Assembly (NCBI RefSeq): GCF_010671565.1
Contig: NZ_JAABOQ010000003.1
Coordinates: 62,001 to 126,000 of the forward strand
DNA from: Spongiivirga citrea
Lineage (GTDB): Bacteria; Bacteroidota; Bacteroidia; Flavobacteriales; Flavobacteriaceae
Length of the DNA: 64,000 nt
Direction: 5' to 3'
The notes under the pieces are model-generated. The model had not been told where the DNA came from, did no database searches, and saw nothing but the letters and a program-made list of their open reading frames with translations. The position numbers and the translations under genes were made by a program. This document shows positions 1-8,296 of the stretch, piece by piece; the first letter of the stretch is position 1, and each line of letters opens with the position of its first letter.

Positions 1-3000
1 TGATTATTTATACTATTACAATGGCGGTGGTGTCGCCATCGGAGATATAAATAACGATAGTCTTCCAGACATTTTCTTCTCTGGGAATCAAGTTAAAAAT
101 CAACTATATCTCAACAAGGGAAATCTATCTTTTGAAAACATTTCTGAAAAGGCAGGAATTGAAGGAAATAGCACCTGGAATACAGGGGCTATTATGGGTG
201 ATGTCAATGGAGATGGACTTCTAGATATTTATGTTTGCGCTGTTGTAGGCGTTAACGGATTCGATGGCTATAACGAATTATACATAAATAATGGTGATGC
301 GACTTTCACCGAAAGTGCAGCAAAATATGGGCTTGATTTTGATTCTTATAGCTCATCTGCAGCATTTCTAGACTACGATCTTGACGGAGATTTAGATATT
401 TACCTTCTAAACCACGCCATTCATACTCAGGAATCATATGGTAAGGCCAATTTAAGATTCAAAAGATCTTATGAAACCGGAGACAAACTTTTACAAAACG
501 ACAACGGTAAATTCATAGATGTAAGCGAAAAAGCTGGAATTTATGGTGGAATTAACGGTTATGGATTGGGGGTAGCAATATCGGACTTCAATGATGACGG
601 TTTTCCAGATATTTATGTCGGCAATGATTTTCATGAAGATGATTATTATTATTTGAACAATGGTGACGGCACCTTTAAAGAAAGTGTCAAAGATCATTTT
701 GGTCATATTACCCGATTCTCTATGGGTAGCGATGTCGCCGATATAAATCATGATGGGTTGCCCGACATTATCTCATTAGATATGCTACCAGAAGATGAAA
801 AAGCACTGAAATCTACAGAAGGTGATGACAACATACAAACGCAAAAATTGCGTATTGAGCGATATGGTTACCATTATCAGTTTACCAGAAACATGCTTCA
901 AATAAACCAACCTGATGGCAATTTTATAGAAACTGCGTTGTTGAGCGGCATAGCTGCAACCGACTGGAGTTGGAGTGCGCTTTTTGGTGATTACAATCAA
1001 GACGGAGAACAAGATCTGTTTATTTCCAACGGGATTCCCAAACGCCCAAACGATCTCGATTTTATCAATTTCGTTTCGAATGATCAAATTCAACAGAAAA
1101 TCAATAATACTAAATTAGTAGACGATCAAGCGATTAATATGATTCCTTCAGGAGCCGTTTCCAATTATGTGTTCTCTGGAACCCCTGATCTTCGTTTTAA
1201 AGATGAATCACAAAAATGGATAACAAATGACACCTTAGTATCTGGTGCCACAGCTTATGGCGATTTAGATAACGATGGTGACTTAGACATCATTACTAAC
1301 AATATCGATGCTGCTCCAACAATTTACATCAATAATACTAATGAAAAAGCCAATTATCTAAAACTATCGTTTAACTATAAAAGTGAAAACTGGTTTGGTA
1401 TTGGCACCAAGATTTATTCATATCATAAAGGTGTTCTACAATATAAGGAGTTATATCCTGTAAGGGGATTTCAAGCTAGCTCAGAGCCTATTATCCATTT
1501 TGGATATGGAAATACAACCATAGTTGACTCTATTAAAGTTGTTTGGCCAGATCGCACGTTTCAGTTAATGCATAATGTGGAAACGAATCAGTCTTTAAAA
1601 ATAGAACTTGCTAATACACAACCAGTGTCGCCAAAAAATATCAATAAGACTATTTTTAATAAGGTCACTGGTAATTTGGGCATCAATTTTAAGCATAAGG
1701 AAGATAACTATACCGATTTTAATAGACAGAAATTAATTCCATTTCAATTTTCGGATCGCGGTCCTGCTTTGGCTATTGGAGATATCAATGATGATGGTAA
1801 AGATGATATTTTCTTTGGCGGCTCTAAATTTAATAGTGCAACCGTTTTTGCTGAAAGAGATTCAGTTTATACCAAAACTAAGATTCCACAAATTCTTAAA
1901 GATTCGATTAACGAAGAGGTAGCAGCAATCATTAAAGATTTTGATGGCGATGGTAAAAACGATCTTGTTATTGGTACTGGTGGTGGTGATTTCTTCGGAG
2001 AAGCCAAACCACTACTTGATTCTTATTTCAGAAAAAACAGCGGGTCTTTCAAACGCTCAGATTTACCTGAAATGTTCGAAAATGCTTCTGTTATTTCAGC
2101 TGCCGATTTTGACAATGATGGAGATGATGATTTATTCATTGGTAATCAAATGGTGACTACAGATTATGGTAAAATTCCAAATTCTTATTTACTAAAAAAC
2201 AACAATGGTAATTTTGAGATTATAGAAAATACCGAGCTCCAAAATGCCGGTATGATCACGGATGCTATCTGGGATGATTTTAATAATGATGGATCTAAAG
2301 ATCTTATTCTTGTAGGAGAATGGATGCAACCCAAGTTCTTCGCTAACATAAATGGGGAATTAGCGGAAGTGAAAATGCTCGATGAGCTCATCGGTTTATG
2401 GCAATGTATTTCTCCCTTTGATATTGATGAGGATGGGGACACAGATTATGTGCTGGGTAATTTTGGACTAAATACTAAATTCAAAGCTTCTGAAAAACAT
2501 CCTTTAAAAATGTATTACGGTGATTTTGATGCCAACGGAAGCACCGAAACGATCGTTGCTGTAGAAAAAGATGGATCATATTACACCCTAGCCACATTAG
2601 ACGACCTTGCATCTCAAATGGTAAGCTTGAAAAAGAAGTTTACTAGTTACCAAAAATTCGCTGGAAGTACAGTTGAGGAAATTATTGATTCTAAACAGCT
2701 TAAAAATGCGAAAACCTTTAAAGTAACCGAACTGAAGTCTGGTTATTTAAAAAATGAAAAAGGGAGTTTTGTTTTTGTTCCTTTTGAACAAGAATTGCAA
2801 CTAGCTCCTATTACTTCATTTGTAAAATATGATTTTGATAATGATCAAAAAGAAGAATTGCTAATCGCCGGAAATTATTTTGGAGTAAAGCCATATCACG
2901 GTCGCTTTAACGCATTTCCTGGAGCCTTGATAAATAATGAAAATGATATTATTTTAGGCAACCGAATTGGATTGGATTTTCTAAACAAATCCGCCCGACA

Positions 3001-3097
3001 TTTAAACATTCTTCATTTGAATAAAAAGCCATATTTGATGGCTACTTTTAATAATGATAGTGTACAAGTATATTCATTTAAAACAAAAATTAAATAG
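1..3097 (+). CDS. FG-GAP/VCBS repeat protein with UnbV (ASPIC) domain, 5' truncated
   Basis: The frame is open from base 2 with no start codon, so the N-terminus lies outside the window; about 1031 residues are present. At least twelve calcium-binding loops of the type DxNxDGxxDI (for example DVNGDGLLDI, DYDLDGDLDI, DFDGDGKNDL) recur along the chain, the hallmark of FG-GAP/VCBS beta-propeller blades. Between the two repeat blocks, around 1380-1610, is a region resembling the ASPIC/UnbV domain (NWFGIGTKIY, VVWPDRTFQ). Such CRTAC1-like proteins in Bacteroidota are normally exported to the cell surface, and many sit beside SusC/SusD or phosphatase genes. No C-terminal sorting domain is visible. 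The stop lies one base before the next gene, so the two are probably co-transcribed. The family assignment is firm; the ligand is unknown. Confidence 0.9.
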   Translation, partial: DYLYYYNGGGVAIGDINNDSLPDIFFSGNQVKNQLYLNKGNLSFENISEKAGIEGNSTWNTGAIMGDVNGDGLLDIYVCAVVGVNGFDGYNELYINNGDATFTESAAKYGLDFDSYSSSAAFLDYDLDGDLDIYLLNHAIHTQESYGKANLRFKRSYETGDKLLQNDNGKFIDVSEKAGIYGGINGYGLGVAISDFNDDGFPDIYVGNDFHEDDYYYLNNGDGTFKESVKDHFGHITRFSMGSDVADINHDGLPDIISLDMLPEDEKALKSTEGDDNIQTQKLRIERYGYHYQFTRNMLQINQPDGNFIETALLSGIAATDWSWSALFGDYNQDGEQDLFISNGIPKRPNDLDFINFVSNDQIQQKINNTKLVDDQAINMIPSGAVSNYVFSGTPDLRFKDESQKWITNDTLVSGATAYGDLDNDGDLDIITNNIDAAPTIYINNTNEKANYLKLSFNYKSENWFGIGTKIYSYHKGVLQYKELYPVRGFQASSEPIIHFGYGNTTIVDSIKVVWPDRTFQLMHNVETNQSLKIELANTQPVSPKNINKTIFNKVTGNLGINFKHKEDNYTDFNRQKLIPFQFSDRGPALAIGDINDDGKDDIFFGGSKFNSATVFAERDSVYTKTKIPQILKDSINEEVAAIIKDFDGDGKNDLVIGTGGGDFFGEAKPLLDSYFRKNSGSFKRSDLPEMFENASVISAADFDNDGDDDLFIGNQMVTTDYGKIPNSYLLKNNNGNFEIIENTELQNAGMITDAIWDDFNNDGSKDLILVGEWMQPKFFANINGELAEVKMLDELIGLWQCISPFDIDEDGDTDYVLGNFGLNTKFKASEKHPLKMYYGDFDANGSTETIVAVEKDGSYYTLATLDDLASQMVSLKKKFTSYQKFAGSTVEEIIDSKQLKNAKTFKVTELKSGYLKNEKGSFVFVPFEQELQLAPITSFVKYDFDNDQKEELLIAGNYFGVKPYHGRFNAFPGALINNENDIILGNRIGLDFLNKSARHLNILHLNKKPYLMATFNNDSVQVYSFKTKIK

Positions 3098-3098
3098 C

Positions 3099-4436
3099 AT
3101 GAACCACCTTTTTAAAATATGTGTATTGATGGTGTTGGTAGTAGCTTCATGTAAACCCAAAGAAGTAAAACCAATCAATGTAAATCCCGAAGAGCTTCAT
3201 AACGCAATTGATAAAATGACCGAGATTATGATTCACGATATATTCTCACCACCAGTAGCTAGCAGAATTTATGCGTATCCTAATATTGCTGCCTATGAAA
3301 TAATTGCATTAAAAGATGACCAATATACTTCTCTTGCTGGTCAAGTACGTTCGCTTACTGCCATTCCTGTACCAAAAGAAACTAAGGCCATAAATTATGA
3401 GTTAGCGGCCATTGTAGCGCATCTTGACATAAGTAGAAGGCTTATCTTCTCCGAAGACAAGCTAACAGTATATCGCGATAGTTTATATGAAAAGTGGGAA
3501 AAAACTAATCGGGATGAATTTATAAAATCTAAAGATTACGGCTTAGAAGTAGCCCAGCATATTGCCGACTGGTTTGACAAAGATAATTACAAGCAAACAC
3601 GTACGATGCCAAAGTTCTCTATTGATGCTGAAGATGCTTCTAGATGGCAGCCAACTCCACCGGCATATATGGATGGGATAGAGCCGCATTGGAACAAAAT
3701 TAGGCCCTTCATAATCGATTCCGCGGCACAATTTAAACCAACTCCACCACCTCCATTCTCGATGGAAAAGAATTCTACTTTCTATAAAGAGGTAAAAGAA
3801 GTGTATGATATTAGTGAGCAAATCACAGAAAAAGGAGATACATCAGAAGAAATTCAAATAGCACAATTTTGGGATTGTAATCCTTATGTTTCAGTTACGC
3901 GTGGGCATTTAATGTTTGCTACCAAAAAAATAACTCCTGGAGCACATTGGATAGGTATAGCTAAAATCGCTGCCAAGAATAGTAATTCTGATTTCGCTAA
4001 AACTGCGTATACTTATACGAAAACATCGATAGCCATTGCAGATGCATTTATTAGTTGTTGGGATGAAAAATACCGAAGCAATCTAATTAGACCAGAGACA
4101 TTGATTAATGAGCATATTGATGACAGCTGGCAGCCTATTTTGCAAACACCTCCTTTTCCAGAATACACCAGTGGACATAGTGTCGTTTCAGGTGCAGCCT
4201 CTACGGCATTAACATCAATCTATGGTGATAATTTTGCCTTTGCTGATGATACTGAACTACCGTACGGGCTTCCAATCAGAAATTTCAAATCGTTTAAAGC
4301 TGCTGCCGATGAGGCCGCCATTAGCCGTATGTATGGAGGCATTCATTATAGAGCTGCCGTAGAAGTTGGTGTAAAACAAGGTCGTGATCTAGGCGATTTT
4401 GTTGTGCAGCATTTAAATATGTACAACCCTAAATAA
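3099..4436 (+). CDS. Vanadium-dependent haloperoxidase / PAP2-like lipoprotein
   Basis: The protein has 445 residues. The start at 3099 was chosen because it yields a clean lipoprotein signal (MNHLFKICVLMVLVVASC) directly after the upstream stop; a TTG/ATT-type extension to 3054 would run into the preceding gene. The C-terminal third carries the PAP2/vanadium haloperoxidase vanadate or phosphate site: a basic segment with RPETL, then PEYTSGHSVVSG, then RMYGGIHYRAAVEVG with the second Arg and catalytic-type His. The family covers vanadium haloperoxidases and acid phosphatases with the same pocket, so sequence alone does not tell oxidation of halide from phosphate ester hydrolysis. Neighbouring FG-GAP/UnbV proteins are commonly found beside these enzymes in Flavobacteriaceae. 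It probably acts attached to the outer or inner membrane facing the periplasm. Confidence 0.87.
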   Translation: MNHLFKICVLMVLVVASCKPKEVKPINVNPEELHNAIDKMTEIMIHDIFSPPVASRIYAYPNIAAYEIIALKDDQYTSLAGQVRSLTAIPVPKETKAINYELAAIVAHLDISRRLIFSEDKLTVYRDSLYEKWEKTNRDEFIKSKDYGLEVAQHIADWFDKDNYKQTRTMPKFSIDAEDASRWQPTPPAYMDGIEPHWNKIRPFIIDSAAQFKPTPPPPFSMEKNSTFYKEVKEVYDISEQITEKGDTSEEIQIAQFWDCNPYVSVTRGHLMFATKKITPGAHWIGIAKIAAKNSNSDFAKTAYTYTKTSIAIADAFISCWDEKYRSNLIRPETLINEHIDDSWQPILQTPPFPEYTSGHSVVSGAASTALTSIYGDNFAFADDTELPYGLPIRNFKSFKAAADEAAISRMYGGIHYRAAVEVGVKQGRDLGDFVVQHLNMYNPK

Positions 4437-4452
4437 TAAGCTGTTTTCATTG

Positions 4453-5358
4453 ATGAAAAAGAGAATTATCGCACTTATCTCATTTACGATAGTTGGTTTC
4501 TTAGTTTGGTATCTGTTTATTAAGCCCTATGATTTCTTAGGAAGTATTAAAGTAAAAACATTTCCGGGTGCTATTAATCAAACACTTAAGGTTTGGAGCA
4601 ATAGTTTAGAAAATTCAAGGGTGGAATTTGATTCGGATTTAGTGAATCTAACACAGCACCTTTCTATTTCAGATTCAAGTTATATCTATAAATGGAAAAT
4701 TACTCCATTGACAGATAGTACCTCAACTATTAAAGTATATGTAACTGACAAGAGCAACAGTTTAATAAATAGAATTACAACGCCTTTCAGTGAAACAGCA
4801 TTTGAAAAAACCACAAAGCGGACAATTTTAGATTTCAACAAAGCGTTAACTAGTCATATAGAAGGTTTTAAAGTTTCAGTTGATGGTAATGATACGTTTA
4901 AATCAAGATACTGTGCCTATGTTTCCTTAAAAATGAAACAATCTGATAAGGCCTTTGGGATGATGAATAATTATTCGTTCTTAAACTCCGTTTTAATTGC
5001 TAACGGCATCGAGTTAAAAGGCCTTCCCTTTGTAGAAGTCACAAAATGGGATATGACAAATGACAGTATTCATTACAATTTCTGTTACCCTATTATAAAA
5101 CCTGACTCCTTACCTAAACTCAATAATATTCGGTTTAAGAAAGTTGAAGGTTTTAAAGCAATAAAAGCCTCATACAACGGCAACTATTTATCATCAGACC
5201 GAGCATGGTACGCATTGCGTACATATGCTAGAAAAAACAAAATTAGTATTAAAAATAGTCCTATTGAGGTCTTTCATAATAATCCGAGTACTGGTGGGAA
5301 CGAACTAAGTTGGCTAGCTGAAATATATATGCCTCTTGATGAAAAATCTGATAACTAA
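4453..5358 (+). CDS. Membrane-anchored protein with GyrI-like effector-binding domain
   Basis: The protein has 301 residues; the ATG at 4453 is preferred over the in-frame TTG one codon before. Residues 4-24 form one transmembrane helix (IIALISFTIVGFLVWYLFI). A middle region of about 110 residues resembles the polyketide-cyclase/START-like modules seen in this class. The C-terminal part (from about residue 155) matches the GyrI/AraC effector-binding fold in its pattern, ending in RTYARKNKI, PIEVFHNNP and ELSWLAEIYMPL. No DNA-binding domain is present, so it is not a transcription factor; it may bind small hydrophobic or cationic compounds at the membrane. It overlaps the next gene by 20 bases, which suggests translational coupling. 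Confidence 0.7.
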   Translation: MKKRIIALISFTIVGFLVWYLFIKPYDFLGSIKVKTFPGAINQTLKVWSNSLENSRVEFDSDLVNLTQHLSISDSSYIYKWKITPLTDSTSTIKVYVTDKSNSLINRITTPFSETAFEKTTKRTILDFNKALTSHIEGFKVSVDGNDTFKSRYCAYVSLKMKQSDKAFGMMNNYSFLNSVLIANGIELKGLPFVEVTKWDMTNDSIHYNFCYPIIKPDSLPKLNNIRFKKVEGFKAIKASYNGNYLSSDRAWYALRTYARKNKISIKNSPIEVFHNNPSTGGNELSWLAEIYMPLDEKSDN

Positions 5359-6205
5359 CTTATTGTCATGTCTAACGTTTGTAGGCTGTACTCAAGACTA
5401 CGGCCAACTTAAGTACATCACTAAACTACCAGATGTACTTGAGGAAAATTCAGGCATTTCAAAAATCTCAGAAAATGGATTATTCTGGTTCGTAAACGAT
5501 TCTGGAAATAAAGATCATTTATATGGTGTAAATGAAAAAGGTCAGCTCATTAGGGACATAAAAATTAAAGGTGCTAAAAATAAAGATTGGGAAGACCTAA
5601 CCAAAGATGAGGAAGGAAACATCTATATAGGGGATTTTGGTAATAATACAAACAAAAGAAAAACACTCAGCATTTATAAGATACCCAATCCAGAATTGAG
5701 CGAAAATGATGAATTAAAGTCTGAAAAAATTGAGTTTAGTTTTCCTGAACAACTGAACTATCCTCCAAAAGATAAAAAATTGCTTTTTGATGTAGAAGCT
5801 TTTTTTTACTTGGACAATAACCTTTATCTCTTTACCCGAAATCGATCCTCGAAAAAGCACTTTGATGGTACATTTTTAGTTTATAAAGTACCTGCAGAAT
5901 CTGGAAAACACAAAGCAACTTTATTAGCGAAGCTTAAAACTTGTGAGCAATCAAAAGAGTGTCAAATTACGTCAGCAGCTATTAACCCAACTACCAAAAA
6001 GGTTGTTTTATTAGGTTACGACCGATTATGGACGATTGACAATTTTAATGAAAAAACAATCGCATCGGCTACACTTAATAACATTCCATTGGGACATCGC
6101 TCACAAAAAGAATCCGTTTGTTTTTTGGACGATACTACTATTTTAATTTCTGATGAGTTATATCAACTCTCAGGTCAAAATTTGTACTCCTTTATGCTTA
6201 AGTAA
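5339..6205 (+). CDS. Lipoprotein with predicted beta-propeller fold, function unknown
   Basis: The protein has 288 residues. The ATG at 5339 was taken; it gives a lipoprotein signal ending LSCLTFVGC with Cys at about residue 18. The mature part shows repeated short strands with motifs such as SGISKI, LFWFVNDSG, DWEDLTKD, NIYIGDFGNN and DVEAFFY, the pattern of SdiA-regulated or esterase-like phytase-type propellers. I cannot name a substrate. It overlaps the GyrI-like gene by 20 bases and is the last gene of that cluster; the following 113 bases hold a new promoter. The family is inferred from blade patterns, not from a catalytic motif. Confidence 0.65.
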   Translation: MKNLITNLLSCLTFVGCTQDYGQLKYITKLPDVLEENSGISKISENGLFWFVNDSGNKDHLYGVNEKGQLIRDIKIKGAKNKDWEDLTKDEEGNIYIGDFGNNTNKRKTLSIYKIPNPELSENDELKSEKIEFSFPEQLNYPPKDKKLLFDVEAFFYLDNNLYLFTRNRSSKKHFDGTFLVYKVPAESGKHKATLLAKLKTCEQSKECQITSAAINPTTKKVVLLGYDRLWTIDNFNEKTIASATLNNIPLGHRSQKESVCFLDDTTILISDELYQLSGQNLYSFMLK

Positions 6206-6252
6206 TATTGAAAATTACTTAACTACTTCATTTTGAATTCTTTTTAAGAAGA

Positions 6253-6296
6253 ATGACAAATGTCATCCTATTCCATATTTTTATGAAGTTATTTTG
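6253..6296 (+). promoter_or_regulatory. Crp/Fnr-type operator and promoter of the nrf operon
   Basis: ATGACAAATGTCAT at 6253-6266 is a perfect inverted repeat with the Crp/Fnr-family half-site spacing TGAC-N4-GTCA. Twenty-two bases downstream, TTATTTTG at 6289-6296 is a one-mismatch form of the Bacteroidota TAnnTTTG element. If transcription starts about 5 bases after it (near 6301), the palindrome is centred at about -41.5, the classical position for activation by this family. The ATG of the first gene is at 6319. The identity of the regulator (HcpR-, NnrR- or Fnr-like) is inference. Confidence 0.6.
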
Positions 6297-6318
6297 ATGT
6301 CTTAAAATAATCATAAAA

Positions 6319-7599
6319 ATGAAAACTCAACTACAACTAGTTTTATGTTTGTTATTTGCTCTATCTTCTATTAATTGCTTTGCTCAACTTAAGATTGATG
6401 CAGATATCAGGCCTCGATTCGAATATCGTCACGGATTTGGAAATCTATTTCCGGATAATGCAGAACCGGCGGCATTTGTTACACAGCGCACACGCCTTAA
6501 CATTAAATACGGATTAGAAAATCTGTCGTTGATGGTTGCAGTACAAGACGTAAGTACTTGGGGCGACACTAGACAGATTCTGCCGGTCGATGGTAATGAT
6601 TCGTTTTCTCTATTTCAAGCATGGGCAGAACTAAAATTAGATGAATTTTGGTCGACTAAATTAGGTCGTCAAATAATCTCTTATGACGATCAGCGTATTT
6701 TTGGTGGACTCGATTGGGCCATGCAAGGTCGCTTTCATGATGCAGCTTTAATTAAATATGAAAAAGATAAGTTTAAAGCTCATTTTGGTTTCGCGTTTAG
6801 CCAGCAAACTGCAGGACAAACTGAAGGCACCGGGTTTGATATCACAGGTTTCTTTACCTACAAAGCAATGCAATATGCTTACTTGAAAAAACAATGGGAA
6901 AAATCATCAGCTAGCTTCTTATTCCTGAATACAGGATTCCAGAAATTTACAGGTATAAACGATGATATTCCAGATGGCACATTTTATAGACATACTGCCG
7001 GCGGTTTCTACTCGTTTCCAATAGGTTCTATAAAAATGAATGGATTCGCCTATTATCAATTCGGCAAAGCAAACGCAAATACAGATTTGAGTTCCTATGA
7101 TGTTTCTTTAGAGGCAATCTACAAACCTCAGAAAACTGTATTCGGACTCGGGTTTGAACTACTTAGCGGTACTGATCAGGGAAGTACTGGCGATAACAAA
7201 TCATTCTTCCCGTTATATGGTACTAATCATAAATTCAACGGTTTTATGGATTACTTCTATGTAGGAAATCATGCCAACAACGTTGGCCTGAATGACATAT
7301 ACGCAAAAGCTGTTTTCAAAACAGGGGAGCGATCAACTTTACTGGTAAAAGGCCATTATTTTTTAGCAAATGCTGAATTAGCAAACAATGCTAATAGTTA
7401 TTTGGGTACTGAAATTGATATTGTATTCACCCAAAAAGAACTAATCAAAAATGTGGTGCTTAATTTAGGGTATTCTCATATGTTCGCAGGAGATAGTATG
7501 AGTTTAATAAAAGGTGGACGTCCTAATAACAATACAAATAATTGGGCATGGGCGCGGTTGTTAATTAGACCAACACTATTCACTTCGACAAGTAACTAA
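6319..7599 (+). CDS. Alginate-export-family outer membrane porin of the nrf operon
   Basis: The protein has 426 residues with a Sec signal peptide (about 1-22, ending NCFAQ). The rest alternates beta strands in the manner of the Alginate_exp (AlgE-like) porins: RPRFEYRHGFGN, TQRTRLNIKYGLENL, WAELKLDEFWSTKLGRQI, and a strand ending at the C-terminus. It should form a monomeric barrel in the outer membrane. It is the first gene after the Crp/Fnr-type site and lies 76 bases before nrfH, so in this context it may let nitrite, ammonium or another small solute pass rather than alginate. A weak hairpin (7603-7624) follows the stop and could lower downstream transcription. The fold is well supported; the solute is a guess. 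Confidence 0.8.
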   Translation: MKTQLQLVLCLLFALSSINCFAQLKIDADIRPRFEYRHGFGNLFPDNAEPAAFVTQRTRLNIKYGLENLSLMVAVQDVSTWGDTRQILPVDGNDSFSLFQAWAELKLDEFWSTKLGRQIISYDDQRIFGGLDWAMQGRFHDAALIKYEKDKFKAHFGFAFSQQTAGQTEGTGFDITGFFTYKAMQYAYLKKQWEKSSASFLFLNTGFQKFTGINDDIPDGTFYRHTAGGFYSFPIGSIKMNGFAYYQFGKANANTDLSSYDVSLEAIYKPQKTVFGLGFELLSGTDQGSTGDNKSFFPLYGTNHKFNGFMDYFYVGNHANNVGLNDIYAKAVFKTGERSTLLVKGHYFLANAELANNANSYLGTEIDIVFTQKELIKNVVLNLGYSHMFAGDSMSLIKGGRPNNNTNNWAWARLLIRPTLFTSTSN

Positions 7600-7675
7600 T
7601 AAACCATTTTTTAATAGCAATGGTCTTGGCATTTTTTAGTAAATTGAAGAATCTAACCACCTCATAAGCAGCAAT

Positions 7676-8281
7676 ATGGATTTAAAAGATCGTTTTCTAC
7701 CTAAAAAGGGGTCAAATTGGAGGTCAATAGCAGTATTGATGCTAGGTGCGTTTTTAGGATTAGGATTGTTTGTTGCCAAAGAAGCTGAAGTTGTTTCTTA
7801 TTTGTCAGATGACCCTCAAGCCTGTATTAATTGTCATGTAATGACTTCAGTTTATAAAAGCTGGTCTAATAGTTCCCACCACAAAGTTGCTAGTTGTAAC
7901 GATTGTCATGTCCCACAAGATAATGTAGCTAAAAAGTATTACTTCAAAGCTAAAGATGGATTATACCATGCTTCGGTTTTTACAGCTCGCAATGAACCAC
8001 AGGTAATTCGTATTAAAGAAGATTCAGAAGCGGTGGTACAACAGAATTGTATTCGTTGTCATGTTGGTCAAGTAACTGACAGCAAGCTGACCACTTACCT
8101 TGATGATCATATAGATAATCGTACTAAAAGAACATGTTGGTCATGTCATCAGAATGTGCCTCACGGAGACGTACATGGAAGTAGTTCAATAACATATCAT
8201 ATTGCACCTAAGCCCACTGATGAATTAGATGAAAAAACCAAAATTCCTGAATGGCTGAAAGAGGCGGTACAGGAGAAATAA
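7676..8281 (+). CDS. nrfH: Cytochrome c nitrite reductase small subunit, quinol-oxidising NrfH
   Basis: The protein has 201 residues of the NapC/NirT family. It anchors in the cytoplasmic membrane through one N-terminal helix (about residues 15-35) and passes electrons from menaquinol to NrfA. Four haem-binding motifs are visible: CINCH, CNDCH, CIRCH and CWSCH, the expected number for NrfH. CINCHVM carries the methionine that follows the first haem motif in this family. The gene precedes nrfA by 15 bases, the standard nrfHA order. The C-terminal tail of about 30 residues after the last haem is charged and slightly longer than in the Wolinella protein. Confidence 0.95.
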   Translation: MDLKDRFLPKKGSNWRSIAVLMLGAFLGLGLFVAKEAEVVSYLSDDPQACINCHVMTSVYKSWSNSSHHKVASCNDCHVPQDNVAKKYYFKAKDGLYHASVFTARNEPQVIRIKEDSEAVVQQNCIRCHVGQVTDSKLTTYLDDHIDNRTKRTCWSCHQNVPHGDVHGSSSITYHIAPKPTDELDEKTKIPEWLKEAVQEK

Positions 8282-8296
8282 AATATATTTTAGCTT

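Noticed and set aside
7603-7624. Hairpin ACCATT...AATGGT between the porin and nrfH as a terminator
   Set aside because: The stem is only 6 bp with a 10-base loop and no T tract at the right place; at most a weak attenuator.
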